A stretch of DNA of 64,000 nucleotides from Exophiala sp. HKRS030 (Eukaryota > Ascomycota > Eurotiomycetes > Chaetothyriales > Herpotrichiellaceae): positions 186,001 through 250,000 of the forward strand of contig JAHWDD010000006.1 of the NCBI GenBank assembly GCA_023897205.1, in the 5' to 3' direction. Positions within the stretch are counted from its first letter, which is position 1. Each line of letters opens with the position of its first letter. A program made the position numbers and the translations under genes. Positions 19,814 to 31,843 of this stretch are shown here, piece after piece. The notes below the pieces were generated by a model. That model saw only the letters and a list, made by a program, of their open reading frames with translations, was not told where the DNA came from and did not search any database.

Positions 19814-21490
19814 CTTGGACTGACTCTCACTTGACTCGAAAAGTACTAAAAATGTAAGAATGCTTTGAAAGAGAAAGGAATGGTCAGGTTGCTTTTTTAA
19901 GAGATGTCTGCCCAAGACACCGTAAATGAGAGACGAGGAATTTTTGTAAAAGAGTGGCAGAGGAAAAGATTTTCCTCAAGGGCCGTACTACTACTGTACC
20001 TGCGTAGACTTGGAGGAGGTTGGTGGTCGCGACGACGCGGGCAGTTTTGAATGTCTTTGACCATCGCATGACTTGGTCTACAAATCCCCAGACTGACCGT
20101 CACAGACAGGCCCCTTTGACCAAACGAGAAAAGCGTCATCCCCAACAGCGCGTTCGCGTGGTGGGTGAACGCCAGTATGACAGCTCGGCACCCATGTCAA
20201 TGCTGGTGTCGACACAAAGGTGAGACTGGACTATTAGCAACGATGGGATGCATTCCCGCCCTCAGCGCGACAAATCATCGTGTCTCGTGAGCGCATCCGA
20301 ACTGGAAACTGCGATATCTGCGTCAAATCATCATCTCTTTACGTTGCTGGGTAGCAGCATTATCGATAACAATTTCTCTCATGGAGAGGTGGCGCAAAGA
20401 CCGAGGAGAATCAGTGACGGCCAGTCAGGATAACCCTATTCCTTCGGAAGTGGTCTGAGCAGCGTGCAACGGGTGGTTTTTTCTTGCAGTCAGTGAAATT
20501 GGGCTGGTCGGTGCTGTGCCGTCATAGCTCTGGAACTTCTGGGTTTTCGGCCTCACCAGCCTTTGCAGTATCCATGCAGGATTCACCGTGGAACGGATAG
20601 CAAGGTTGTTTTTCTGCTCCTATAACAGGTCAAGAAGATGACTGAACCCACCACTGCTGTTTTGGGACCCCTAGCAAACCCCAAGATCAGCTGCGAGGTG
20701 CCAGAAATCCAGGTCTTCTCGTAGGCACTGATGGGTTGTGTAGAGAATCGGTGGATTTTCAGGGGTTCGGCCCGCTTTCTAAACCGCTTTGGGCCTCTGA
20801 CATCGACGGGCCAGAACGCGCGTTATACACTACGGTCGGTGTTGACAAAAATAACAATAGTGCTGGACTTGAGACTTGACTGAGGTGAACTAATCAGGCG
20901 TTATCGATTACGAGAAGGACATATGCAAGATATCTACGTGAATCTGATCCTCATTGCTCGGCCTTGACAATAATGATCTACAAACCCCGGTCGACTGCCA
21001 TACTGTTTCCAATGCTGATAGTGTGCTGCTTTGACGGATTCTACACGCTCTCACGCTCGTTAGACGCGTATAGTGCCCTCAGTCCACCTTGCCTTTACAA
21101 TTGAAAAGCAACCCGGGTACGAAGAGGGTCGCGAACCGTATTGGAAACGATAGGGACCAGCCGAAGTAAGAGAGCTGAGAGCTCGATGTAAGTCTGATGT
21201 GCAACACAGGGGCATTGCGCTCATAGTCGTGATGATCATTGCGTCCCCTGAAGCCGAGAGTTCTTACAAAAAAGCAAATGCGGGTGCTGAGCGCGCGTTA
21301 TCGTCCAGGAGCACCAGAGTTCTTTACCAAGGGTGTCTGTCATTATTCGCAATGTATGTAGCTATCTCGTTGGCACTTGCAGCCACGTTATGCATAATGC
21401 TCTGCCCTGCAGACTTTTTTCAAGGCATCTCGCCGTCCGCTGACCCTGAGGAGCCACCAGCTACATACAACATCACACCCTCGAAGGATA
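19814..21490. other. 1.7 kb intergenic region, no gene supported
   Basis: This lies upstream of the multicopper oxidase. A 100-codon frame at 21199-21501 encodes one hydrophobic segment (LFAMYVAISLALAATLCIMLC) but has no other support and overlaps the neighbouring gene's end by 11 bp. I found no tRNA or repeat. Confidence 0.5.
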
Positions 21491-23225
21491 TTACTTCATA
21501 GCAAAGTCGAATTCCTCAAAGTCTTCTCGCAAACCTTGCGCATCATCCTCTTCTGCTGCTTGCTCACTGCCATCCTTCCGTAGCAGGGCATCCATCCAGT
21601 TCACCCTATTCTCGAGTTTCAAGAGTCCAGCCATCACCTCCCTGCCAAACCAGATGTTAAACTTCTGGTCGGATGGTAGAGAGAAATACATCGACTTGGA
21701 GACACCGACCACTTTGTCGCTGTTGCCATTGGTGTGATCAGCCATCTCTACTGGGTCAGTCACCCAAGTCCAGACCCGGAAATAATCAGCTCGAACCGGA
21801 AGCTGACTGTCGGGCTCACACGTTTGGAATGTAGGATATTCGTGCTTTTCAGCCGAGACTTTGAACGCCGCGTCCACCAAGCCTTTCTTGATCGGCTCGG
21901 CCTGGCAAGCCAGGAGTTGCCAGTGGTGGTGACGGATTCCGGTACGGTTGACTTCCCAACAGACGGCACCAAGTTGTCCCTGACTCTTCGATCCAATCAT
22001 CTCCGACAGAGCTTTCCGGAATTTGTTCATCTCGGCAAACTCGCCTGACAACTCTTCTGGTGCCCTTTTGCCCTGTGCCATTTCATCGGCGGCGTGGTAA
22101 TACGGAACGATCATGACATGGCCAGAGAATGAGAGTTGTGGGAATGTCGATGGCAAAGGAAGAGGTCCCCGTGAGGCCGTTACCATGCTCTCATCAGCCA
22201 AGGAGACTACCAGATGAGTCTTTGCGCCGGTCTTGTTGAGACACATGAAACAATCGTTTGGGTCCTTTGCTCGATCTCGGCGAGAACGTTTCGATCGTCG
22301 ACCGTCGTATCCGTCTGCAGAGTATCGATTGTATGACTCGGAGTCGTCCATATTCTGGCGTTTTCTTGGGGGTGATGCCCGCATGAAGGGCGACTCGAGG
22401 GGAGGTTCCACTGTTGGTGGTGGGCGCGAAGTGTCTAGCGAGAACGCCGTCATCCATTCTTTGGTTGGCGCAGACACGCTGGGAAGGCTCTTGAATCTCG
22501 TGACTGGTGCATCCTCGAAAGAGCTGTAGTCTATTATGTGTTTGAAGGGTTCTCGCTCGTAGACGGCCTCTGGACTGCTCGAGAAGTGATACCATGGCTT
22601 CAGGGATTGACAGAGATTTGAGATCGATCTTGAGCCTGACTCTCTGTCAAGCATTGCAGGGCATTCAATTCTCGAACCGTTCGTAATGGTGGCCGGCCAT
22701 TGATTCGTGACCAGAATGTGAGCTGAATGCGCACCATGAAGGCCTCGTGCATCGGTATCGAGATACAGTGCATCACACTTTCCGAGCTTCTGGTTAGCTG
22801 CTGAATCATTGTGCACGAGTCGGCCTCCTAAGGCGACAATCTTGATTCCTTCAGCCGTCGTCATGGTGCCTTTGCGCCCAAGGTAAAACAGATTTGAGCA
22901 CAGATCCTCGTCGGCTTCTAGCTTTTCTTTGACTGCCTCTGGAAAAGCCGAATCGCCCACGGTGAAATATGTTGGTAAAGGCACATTGATTTGACCAGAG
23001 AATAATGCTTGCAAATCGTCGACAACAGCTTCGCCATCGCTGCCCGAAAACACATCACCGACGATTATTGCGAGATTGAAATTCTGCTTGGTTTGCAGCT
23101 TCGAGATCTTTTCGAACGCCTTTTTCAGCTGTCCACCGACGCTGCCGACCACGAGACTAGTAGATCTGGTTAGAAGATTGAATACCAGGAAAGAGGCTTA
23201 GAACTTACATCTTTGCTGAACCCAT
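21491..23225 (-). CDS. CwfJ-domain protein, Cwf19-like 1 / Drn1 homologue
   Basis: Exon 1 (23225-23209) encodes MGSAKI and exon 2 (23156-21491) the rest, 560 aa. The intron start GTAAGT and end CTACTAG restore MGSAKILVVGSVGGQL, the family's N-terminal metallophosphoesterase-like fold, which continues with LAIIVGDVFSG and VALGGRLV. A basic linker (RRSKRSRRDRAKDPNDCFMC) leads into the CwfJ C-terminal domain 1, HIT-like, with HVMIVPYYHAADE and GIRHHHWQLL. CwfJ domain 2 is at the C-terminus. Homologues associate with the lariat debranching enzyme and post-splicing complexes in the nucleus. The gene lies head to head with UTP20 over ~525 bp. Confidence 0.9.
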
Positions 23226-23750
23226 GGTGAGAGACTTTTCTGACTTTTTTTTCAAATTGAGGGAGACATGAGGCTCGGTAACTGAATATTAAATATTGAA
23301 GGGAGATCAGTTTGATATCAAAAATATTCACATTGACTTTAGCGTAGGCGAGCCGAGTCTAAGTGTGGCCGAAAGATCCGTTATGTCCAGGTGAGGCGGC
23401 AAAACATGTAGGCCCCTACTAATGTTGATCCTGTCTAAGGAAGATACTCTTGAATATATTTCGTGAAATGAATGTACCGTATGATGAGGTATTTCTGGCT
23501 TTGCGATCGAGTCTGCAAATTTCATTTCTACGAAAATGCTCCGCAGTAATACAAGTACGGCACACCATTTGAATACCTTCGTGCAAAAGTCATGTGCGGG
23601 GAAATTTCCATCTCGAAGTTGCCTCCAACATAATTTTCTCGACATTGAATCTGCGGACGTTTTCATATGCATTCCGCATAGACGGCCTGATACACACTGG
23701 CTGTGCGAATACATGATGACAAAGTTATGTTGTCGGTGACACATACTAAT
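23226..23750. promoter_or_regulatory. divergent promoter between the Drn1-like gene and UTP20
   Basis: 525 bp separate two start codons on opposite strands; both genes act in RNA processing. No TATA box stands out. Confidence 0.5.
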
Positions 23751-26700
23751 ATGGCGCCCATATCACCTGGGCAGGGTGCCCGTCAGTCTCGAAAACCGAA
23801 GAAAACTACCGACTTGACAAACCTACACCGATACGAACCTTTCACGAGGCGCATCTCGAGACTGAAGATTGATCCGGTTCATAAGGTGGAAAGAAGAAAG
23901 CCTACAAATGATGAGACGGACTTGACCCAGAGTTACTTCCGATCTGCGCTGGAAGAATGGGCTGAATTGAATCTGTCGCAAACGTTCACGGGTTTCCTCA
24001 ATAAAACGAGCCCTCTTTGCGAAAATCTCCCTCAGTTGTTACACCATGCAGATGCCGTCTTCGAGTTGCTCCTCCAACATGTTGAGAAGAAGGATGCCTT
24101 GGCGCTGGAGCCCCTTCTGAGTCTCGCTGCACATCTTGCACATGATCTCGGGCAGAGATTTGAACATTATTTCTCAAGAATGGTCACATTGGTCGCCCAG
24201 GTCGCTGCTTCTCACGACAGTGCTGATGTGATCGAGTGGTGCTTTACTTGCTTGGCCTGGATGTTCAAGTATCTTTCGAGGTTACTGGTCCAGGACCTTC
24301 GGCCTCTGCTCGACATCATGATCCCATATCTGTCATCCAAGAAAGAATATATTGTCCGCTTCAGCGCCGAATCTCTCGCGTTCCTCCTGAGGAAGGCAGC
24401 TGTCATGTACCCAAAGAAGAAATCACCCCTGACCTTGGCTCTACAGCATCTATTCGCAAGAAGCAACGTTGGACCTGTGGCTTCCGTATCTTATCAAGTT
24501 GGTGTCATGAGCCTTTGTGCTGAAAGCGCGAAAGGAATCGATGGGGCTTTACACTCTAGCGCCGACTCGCTTCTGCAATGCTTGTTGGCAGTGTCCAGGC
24601 CTATGTGTGAGCAGCAAGAAACCCGCTCGATCGTTGAAGGCGTCCTTGTTGCTCTTATCCACGATACCGACAGCGCTGGCTTTTATCCGGTCGTTGGTGT
24701 CACCCTTGACATGGTTCGACAATGCACAATCTCCTCAGAGTCGGCACAAATACTGTTTGGATTGAGGCTGCTCACAGTTATCTTGGGCACCCGGAAAGGC
24801 TCTAGGATCTCTTCTTCCTGGAAGGACGCAATACAAGCATACTCTGGCATCGCTCAGGCGGCAATGAAGTTCCTTGACGAATCCAATATTTCTGAAGAAG
24901 AACCTGATCTTCGACTTCAGGTGGCTCAGACAATACTTGCGGTTTCCGCTGAAATTCTCACGTTCGCACCCATGGATCAATTACTCCCTCAGTCTCAGAA
25001 GATTTTGGCGCTTCTAGAACATCGTCTAGTACCTGCGCAATTCTTTACGTTTTGTACAGTTTGCGCAGAACTAGGGACTGACAGATTCCCAGATCTGGTA
25101 CTCCCACGACTTCAGCAGTACCTTATCGATCATTGGTCTGCCGATCAGATGAGTACACACTATCTATTGCAGCACCTAAATCATGGTGGAATGACTCTCA
25201 ATCGCAAACCAGGCTCGCTAGCTATCGACTGTCCTCGTGGACTGGTTGATGCGCTCATCGGGTCACTCAGCGCCGACAAGACTGAAGGAAGCGATACGGG
25301 TGCGCAGCAATTGGTGGGACAGATCTACTCCTTAAGCAACACCCGACCTCCTCGAGAGCCACGACAAGTTGAAGCGTTAGTTGATGGTTTTGAGAAAGCT
25401 GTTGTCCATGCGTTGCAGGAGCACAGTGGTCTACTTGACCTTCGCCGCCGTGTTGTTCTTGGTTCTGGCCTGAATAGTTATCTCGACCTCGTACCGAACG
25501 ATAATATACGGAGAACCGACCTTCTCTCACTCGTTCAGACGACATCTCCGGAACTTTTTCGCCTTTCTGCGTTTGTGGCTGCCACACGCCGACTTTTCGA
25601 AAGCGTCCATATGGGAAATAATCTTCCAGAGACACATTTCGACAGCATCCGTTATGTGCTACTTGAGAACCTGTTAAGCCCTTCTAAAAAGCTCAAGGTT
25701 GGAAGTCTGTCTTTACTCTCGCACATGAAGACTTCAGGAAGCGATGAATGGCTCTCAGAAACGGTGGACTTGATGCAAGACATACTTCGAACTCCCTATT
25801 TGCCCTCCGAAGCGCGCAAGATAGCAATGTTCCTCCGACGACTTCCTCAACGTCAAAAGAAGATTGCATCAAATTCGTCATTGGAAAACCTGATACCGTA
25901 CTTCTGCCTTGGTCTCGTAGCAAGTTATCACGACCAGACCAGGCAGGAAGTCTGCAATGTGCTGGCACAAATTGTCGAGGTCAGTCCAGTCGAAGAAGCC
26001 GTGGTCAACATCACCATCCAGTGGCTACAGGCACCGACGCATCTATCACTTGTCCAGCGCCATGTTCAGCCACAGCCAAAAACAACATATTCTGCTTTTG
26101 AGTCTGCAGACCTCTCGACCTTGGAGGGACTATGTCAGAAAACACTTCAAGATTTCTCCTCTTCAAAAGACCGATTTTTCGAGCTGGTTGAAGCAGAGCA
26201 CAGCATCGGCCATACGAGTAGTCCGGAAAATGGACGAACTTTGGCGCTCCAGATCCTGTCATCAATTCCTGCGTCGGCGGAACGCCGATCGCGTTTACTT
26301 GTCCCGGTGTTCCTCTCTGCTCCAATGACCCGTGAGCAAGCTCAACAAAAGTCGGGCTCCGATACGTCGACCTCATCAAACACACTTGGTCCAGAGGTGG
26401 ACGATAACGAATGGTCTTTGTCTGATCGTAAAGCTCTGTTGACGCTTTTCAGCAAGTTCATGAACCCCAAAGTATTATTCAGATCATCGGAAGTCTACGA
26501 AAAGTTGCTCGAACTCCTCGGCAATGGCAATCTCGACGTAAGGAAGCTGGCTCTTCAAGCGGTTTTAACGTGGAAACAGCCTTCCTTGACCCGGTATGAG
26601 ACCTTGTTATATCAAATCGCCGAAGATAAGTCAACTACCACCGAGTTGGGCACCATGTTAGATGCCTCCGAAGGCGAAGGTGCTATCAGGTCTGAGGATC

Positions 26701-29700
26701 GTGCTGTGGTTCTTCCAGTCTTTCTGCGGCTGATTTTCGGCATCATTGTTGGGAGGGCTGGCACTGTGGGCTCACAAGAAGCGAGAAGGAAAGCTATCAT
26801 CCGCGTACTATTTCGTATGCAAGAGTCTGAAGTCACGAGGTTTCTGGACGTCGCCCTGGGCAAGTTAAGGGATGTGAAGATACTGCCCGACCGACCCGAT
26901 AGTCTCTACGAAGACATCCTGCTTCCGGAAGACCAACAATACGGTTTTCTTCGCCTACTACTGTCAATGTTGGAAACTTTGCAAACCAGATTTGCTCCTT
27001 ACGGCCGACAGGTAGTGGACGCAGTTGTGTTCTGCGTTATTAGGGCCTCGACTCTGGCCAAAGCTACGACTTCATCTTCCGCTCTGTCGAGAAATATAAG
27101 GCGGGTAGGGTTTCAATCTCTGGTATTGCTTTCTCGCGACTGTTCCGACATTCCTTGGTCTCAATATCTACCAACCCTGTTCGCACATGCAATCACCCCT
27201 CGTCTCGAAGTTTTTGCCTCAGAGACAAGTCAGGGAATTTCTGGTTTATTACGATTGTTTGCTGTATGGTCCCAGGTTCCGAACATGATTAGCTTCCTCC
27301 GACAATACGATAACACTGTTCCAAGCGTTCTGTGGAAGGCTCTCTCTTCTTCTGCCACACAAAATGAGGTGAAAGTTTTCATCCTCGAAAATATCGTTCT
27401 ACCATGGGCAAACATCCTTGAGGATAAATCTACATTGTCGGATCAAGCTTCTGAAATCCTCGAAGTGGAAGCGGACGGACTTTTGACTGCGCTGGTGTCT
27501 CTCTTGGAGAACACGCCGCCCAAGGAGATCCTTGTCGCCATAACTTCGGTCCTTCCTAAAATCGCCCGGTTTGCTAGATCCCCAGAGTCGAAGCAAGCCA
27601 CGCTTAGCCTGCTGGCAGCTTTATTGAGAGATTCTGCACGTCGACTACCACCGAACGTCAAAAGCCAACTTCTGAAGTCAATTCAATCTTTCCTTGAGAC
27701 AGTAGATGCCTTCCAAGACGAACAATTCGGTTCGAGTGTCCTTGACCTGGTGTCTTCCCTTTTCAATTATTTCAAGGACGAAGCAAACCGCCAAATTCTA
27801 TGTCAAGTCATGGACAGGCTATCCACACTTGATTCAGACCTCGTGCTTTCAGCACAGCTATGCCGGGACATGAATGCGGTGGCAACTGACCGTCTCGAAG
27901 ATATTGATTTCGATAAGCGACTCGAGGCTTTCCAAGCAGTTAATCAACTCGAGCCCGAGAAGAATAGCGCAAAGTGCTGGCTTCCGATCATACACAACCT
28001 CCTATTCTTTGTCAGAACAGTCGACGAGTTTTCAATTCGGTCTAATGCTTTGAGTTGTCTAAAGCAGCTGATAATCAAAGCTTGCGGAAGCCAAAGAACA
28101 GAAATGACAAAGCTGGCCACACATGTTGTCCTTCCATCAGTCAAAAAGGGAGTCAGATCTGAATCCGAGCTCGTTAGAGCCGACTGCGTTTCGCTGTATG
28201 GGTTGATGGTTCAATACGCACAAGGAGATCCAGATCTGGAGAATTTGAGGCCTCTTCTCGTTGGGAATGATGAAGAAGCGTCATTTTTCTCCAATATTCT
28301 TCACATTCAACAGCATCGCCGATTACGAGCTATTCGACGTCTTCTTTCTGAGGTGGAGAAAGGAGCTATAAGTCCGCGCAATGTCGCTGAAGTTTTCATT
28401 CCATTATTAGAGATGTTTGTATATGACTCTGGAAGCGACGAATCGGCTCAAAGCACTAAAGGTCAGAGTATAGCTGCAATGGGTACACTACTCCAGTGGA
28501 TTGATTGGAAGCACTTCAAGGTCTTATTGCACAAATACAAAAACGACATCACTGCAGGTGAGAGCAACGAAAAAGTTGCCAGCCGACTTCTCAGTCATGC
28601 GGCAGAGGCGCTATCAGCAGCAAGAAGTCACCAATCGGACGATCAGACGGATCCTACTCCGTACCTCTCCACATCACTCCCTTCAAGCCAGACAATCGAG
28701 AACGAACTACGAAAACATTTCATTCCTAAATTTGCAGAACTGGTGCATTACAAAGATGAGGCCGAAATCAGTTTCCGTATTCCAGTCGCAGTCACTACCA
28801 TTAAGTTGATTATGATGCTGCCAGAAGAAGAAATCCAACTCCTGGCTGCACCCATCATTCTGGATATCGCACATATTTTGAGAAGTCGTACACAAGAATC
28901 ACGAGACACTGCACGAAATACTTTGTGCCAGACTGTCATGCTCCTGGGCCCGTCAAGTTTACAATTTGTCTTGAAGGAGCTTCGCAACGCGCTGACTCGA
29001 GGATACCAGCTTCATGTTTTGTCGTTTACTCTCCATGCTATTCTCGTGACACTTACGCCAAACATTCAGCTCGGAGATCTCGACTATTGTGTCCAGGATC
29101 TGGTGGCGGTGATAATGGACGACACATTTGGTACAGTCGGACAGGAGAAGGACAATCAAGACTATGTGAGCAGTATGAAGGAGGTCAAAAGCAACAAAAG
29201 CTATGATTCTATGGAATTATTGTCCAAATCCATCAGTGTTCAATCGTTGTCAAATTTGGTATCACCAATTCAGACCCTTCTACTAGGATCTCTAACAACG
29301 AAGCAAGTGAGGCAAGTCGACGAACTTTTGCGAAGGGTTGGAGCGGGCGTCTCACAAAACCCCGGGGCCAGCAAGCGGGATTTGTTGGTATTCGCATATC
29401 AGCTGATTCAAGCCATATACAAAGAGAAGGAGACCGTTAAGGTTCGACAACCAACTGTGGAAGAGCAGAGTCGACAGAGATATCTCATTAAGATGACTTC
29501 GGCGCACAAAACGGTCAACAGCCAAACTTCCCCGTTATTGTACAAGATGGCCCGCTTTGCTCTAGACCTCGTTCGGTCCGTTCTCCAGAAGCATGACGAA
29601 GTGCTTACTGTCGAAAACGTCCACGGGTTCCTTCCTGTGATTGGTGATGCTCTGATCGAAGCCCAGGAAGATGTCAAGATCTCTGCCATGCGGCTGCTGT

Positions 29701-31526
29701 CCGCTATCATCAAATTACCGATGCCGGAACTTGATCAGAATGGCCCGTTGTACGTGATGGAGGCCGTCAAAGTCGTCAAGAACTCCACGGACACTAACGA
29801 AGAGGCCGCTCAAGCTGCCCTAAAGCTTGTAGCTACGGTGCTTCGCGAACGAAAGCAGGTCAAAGTCCGAGATATTGACATTGCCGAGCTCCTTCATCGA
29901 ATCACTCCCGATATCGAAGAGCCAGACCGACAAGGTGTAACATTCAACTTTATAAGAGCGGTAATGGCCCGGAAAGTTCAAATCCCCGAGATATATGAGG
30001 TGGTCGATAAGATTGGTATCATGATGGTCACCAATCAAGGCAAAGGGGCACGAGATACAGCAAGGGGTGTCTACGTCCACTTTTTGATTGAGTACCCACA
30101 GAGCTCCTCACGATGGTCGAAGCAGCAGAAGTTTATGATGAAGAACTTGGAATATGAATATCCTGAGGGTAGGCAATCTGTTCTGGAAGCCATCAACACT
30201 CTCATCGCAAAGACAAAGGGAGAAGCTGCGCAAGACCTGAATTCCACATTCTTCGTCCCCGTACTCCTTCGAATGGCCAATGATGAGAATAAAGGTTGTC
30301 GGGATCTGGCAGGGGCTTTGCTTGGACAAATGTTTCGTTCAGCTGATAATGCTCATCTGCGGGAATTTCTCGGACCTCTACGGGCGTGGATCGAACAAAA
30401 TGAGAATATGGCCTTGCAAAAGGTCAGTATGCAGGCCTATAACATTCTTTTAGGCTCGGGAGTTGGGCTCGATGATGGGGAGATTACTGGTCTACGTGAT
30501 AATCTTGCTGGACTGCTGCAGCAGTCTGCAACGGATAACGACGGTGATGAATGGGAGTCATTGTTCCAGGCTCTACTCTTGTGGTCGAAGCTTGTCGAAT
30601 CACGTCCAGACGTGGTACTCAACCAAAAACAGACAAAACTGTGGGTGCCTGTATGGAAGTCGCTAAGTCATCCACATGCCTGGGTTCAAAGCACTTCTGC
30701 TGGGTTGGTCTGTGATTTCTTCCGACATTGTCTTGAAGCAGACCATTCAAAGCTACCACTGACCTGTGATCACGGTCTACGCCTTGACCGCGAAACCTTC
30801 CTCGAGGTTCTAAAGGCCAGTGTCAGAATCCTCCGACGTTCTGAGGGGAACGAAGACCTCAGTTCTCAAGCAGTGCAGATACTCTTGTTTCTCGGGCAAT
30901 GCATGAATGTCAATGGTTTGACCATGGAGGTTGCCGACAAATCTGTCGATGATGAAGATGAAGCAATGCAGGACGGTGTCGAATCCGAGGATGAACGACC
31001 GACTCGGACGAAGAAGATTCCGGGGTTTCAATACCTTTTGGATCAAGTGACACGTATCTTGAGGATCGAGGCGACTTCTCTGACTTCGGCGGCGTTCCTA
31101 CCAAAGAAATTGTCTTTGGTTCTTCTCTCCACTCTGATCCCGGCCTTGTCGAGCGCCAATCTGAGTTCACAAGCACACAATATTCTGGTGCCTCTTCAGC
31201 ACTTGACCGATCCCAACACGATTCAACCACGGTCCGCCGACCCGTCATTTTCGTCCACCTATCAACAACTAATTGAGCTATCTCACGAGGTGATGGACAA
31301 AGTACAGAATAAACTTGGAGATGGTGAATATGTCAAGACATTGACCGAGGTCAGTCGAACGATGCGCAAGAGAAGAGAAGAACGAAGGACAAAGAGAAGG
31401 ATCGAGCGGGTAGCTGAGCCCGAGAGGGCTGCGCAGTATAAGAAGCGAAAGAGTGATAGGAAGAAGGAACGTAAGAAGGAAATCGGTAGGGCTCATCAAT
31501 CTAGACGACGAGAGACTGGAACGTGA
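23751..31526 (+). CDS. UTP20: UTP20, HEAT-repeat component of the SSU processome
   Basis: A single 7.8 kb exon encoding 2591 aa from MAPISPGQGARQSRKPKK. Family hallmarks are the opening RYEPFTRRISRLKIDPVHKV, the N-terminal HEAT-like helices (VIEWCFTCLAWMFKYLSRLL), a central region with FLDVALGKLRDV and DILLPEDQQYGFLRLLLSML (the DRIM-type domain, roughly residues 850-1500), and a very basic C-terminal tail after SRTMRKRREERRTKRR. The usual length is about 2500-2700 aa. The protein is a scaffold in the nucleolar 90S pre-ribosome, required for 18S rRNA maturation. An upstream in-frame start at 23703 is possible, but the Met at 23751 fits the family N-terminus. Confidence 0.95.
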   Translation: MAPISPGQGARQSRKPKKTTDLTNLHRYEPFTRRISRLKIDPVHKVERRKPTNDETDLTQSYFRSALEEWAELNLSQTFTGFLNKTSPLCENLPQLLHHADAVFELLLQHVEKKDALALEPLLSLAAHLAHDLGQRFEHYFSRMVTLVAQVAASHDSADVIEWCFTCLAWMFKYLSRLLVQDLRPLLDIMIPYLSSKKEYIVRFSAESLAFLLRKAAVMYPKKKSPLTLALQHLFARSNVGPVASVSYQVGVMSLCAESAKGIDGALHSSADSLLQCLLAVSRPMCEQQETRSIVEGVLVALIHDTDSAGFYPVVGVTLDMVRQCTISSESAQILFGLRLLTVILGTRKGSRISSSWKDAIQAYSGIAQAAMKFLDESNISEEEPDLRLQVAQTILAVSAEILTFAPMDQLLPQSQKILALLEHRLVPAQFFTFCTVCAELGTDRFPDLVLPRLQQYLIDHWSADQMSTHYLLQHLNHGGMTLNRKPGSLAIDCPRGLVDALIGSLSADKTEGSDTGAQQLVGQIYSLSNTRPPREPRQVEALVDGFEKAVVHALQEHSGLLDLRRRVVLGSGLNSYLDLVPNDNIRRTDLLSLVQTTSPELFRLSAFVAATRRLFESVHMGNNLPETHFDSIRYVLLENLLSPSKKLKVGSLSLLSHMKTSGSDEWLSETVDLMQDILRTPYLPSEARKIAMFLRRLPQRQKKIASNSSLENLIPYFCLGLVASYHDQTRQEVCNVLAQIVEVSPVEEAVVNITIQWLQAPTHLSLVQRHVQPQPKTTYSAFESADLSTLEGLCQKTLQDFSSSKDRFFELVEAEHSIGHTSSPENGRTLALQILSSIPASAERRSRLLVPVFLSAPMTREQAQQKSGSDTSTSSNTLGPEVDDNEWSLSDRKALLTLFSKFMNPKVLFRSSEVYEKLLELLGNGNLDVRKLALQAVLTWKQPSLTRYETLLYQIAEDKSTTTELGTMLDASEGEGAIRSEDRAVVLPVFLRLIFGIIVGRAGTVGSQEARRKAIIRVLFRMQESEVTRFLDVALGKLRDVKILPDRPDSLYEDILLPEDQQYGFLRLLLSMLETLQTRFAPYGRQVVDAVVFCVIRASTLAKATTSSSALSRNIRRVGFQSLVLLSRDCSDIPWSQYLPTLFAHAITPRLEVFASETSQGISGLLRLFAVWSQVPNMISFLRQYDNTVPSVLWKALSSSATQNEVKVFILENIVLPWANILEDKSTLSDQASEILEVEADGLLTALVSLLENTPPKEILVAITSVLPKIARFARSPESKQATLSLLAALLRDSARRLPPNVKSQLLKSIQSFLETVDAFQDEQFGSSVLDLVSSLFNYFKDEANRQILCQVMDRLSTLDSDLVLSAQLCRDMNAVATDRLEDIDFDKRLEAFQAVNQLEPEKNSAKCWLPIIHNLLFFVRTVDEFSIRSNALSCLKQLIIKACGSQRTEMTKLATHVVLPSVKKGVRSESELVRADCVSLYGLMVQYAQGDPDLENLRPLLVGNDEEASFFSNILHIQQHRRLRAIRRLLSEVEKGAISPRNVAEVFIPLLEMFVYDSGSDESAQSTKGQSIAAMGTLLQWIDWKHFKVLLHKYKNDITAGESNEKVASRLLSHAAEALSAARSHQSDDQTDPTPYLSTSLPSSQTIENELRKHFIPKFAELVHYKDEAEISFRIPVAVTTIKLIMMLPEEEIQLLAAPIILDIAHILRSRTQESRDTARNTLCQTVMLLGPSSLQFVLKELRNALTRGYQLHVLSFTLHAILVTLTPNIQLGDLDYCVQDLVAVIMDDTFGTVGQEKDNQDYVSSMKEVKSNKSYDSMELLSKSISVQSLSNLVSPIQTLLLGSLTTKQVRQVDELLRRVGAGVSQNPGASKRDLLVFAYQLIQAIYKEKETVKVRQPTVEEQSRQRYLIKMTSAHKTVNSQTSPLLYKMARFALDLVRSVLQKHDEVLTVENVHGFLPVIGDALIEAQEDVKISAMRLLSAIIKLPMPELDQNGPLYVMEAVKVVKNSTDTNEEAAQAALKLVATVLRERKQVKVRDIDIAELLHRITPDIEEPDRQGVTFNFIRAVMARKVQIPEIYEVVDKIGIMMVTNQGKGARDTARGVYVHFLIEYPQSSSRWSKQQKFMMKNLEYEYPEGRQSVLEAINTLIAKTKGEAAQDLNSTFFVPVLLRMANDENKGCRDLAGALLGQMFRSADNAHLREFLGPLRAWIEQNENMALQKVSMQAYNILLGSGVGLDDGEITGLRDNLAGLLQQSATDNDGDEWESLFQALLLWSKLVESRPDVVLNQKQTKLWVPVWKSLSHPHAWVQSTSAGLVCDFFRHCLEADHSKLPLTCDHGLRLDRETFLEVLKASVRILRRSEGNEDLSSQAVQILLFLGQCMNVNGLTMEVADKSVDDEDEAMQDGVESEDERPTRTKKIPGFQYLLDQVTRILRIEATSLTSAAFLPKKLSLVLLSTLIPALSSANLSSQAHNILVPLQHLTDPNTIQPRSADPSFSSTYQQLIELSHEVMDKVQNKLGDGEYVKTLTEVSRTMRKRREERRTKRRIERVAEPERAAQYKKRKSDRKKERKKEIGRAHQSRRRETGT

Positions 31527-31843
31527 TGTGATGATGTCTTGTCGGTTGTGTAATGAGATATTGTTGCAAATAAGATTGGCAAAAGCTTTTTTGTTTGTTT
31601 TCTTGAAAAGAAGATTGTATAGCGTCGGCGCAAGTTTCGATTTCATTATCCTGACCTAATGCTCGTGAACGAATATGCCTTCCTGTCCCTATTCCTGCTC
31701 ATGCTCATGCCCGGACTCAAATGGATTCTTCCGAGATATCTCCTTTTCCGCCATTGACTTTGGGTCTGCTGATCAGTTCATTTCCCGCAAAGACTCCCGG
31801 AGTACTCGTGTAGGAGATGCTCGTGGTGAACTGTGATTCAGAA
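31527..31843. other. short convergent intergenic spacer
   Basis: 317 bp between convergent UTP20 and the SDR gene; nothing recognised. Confidence 0.6.

Noticed and set aside
21199..21501. Small one-helix membrane protein
   Set aside because: Only a single hydrophobic stretch, no promoter or splice support, and it overlaps the convergent gene's stop; left unannotated.
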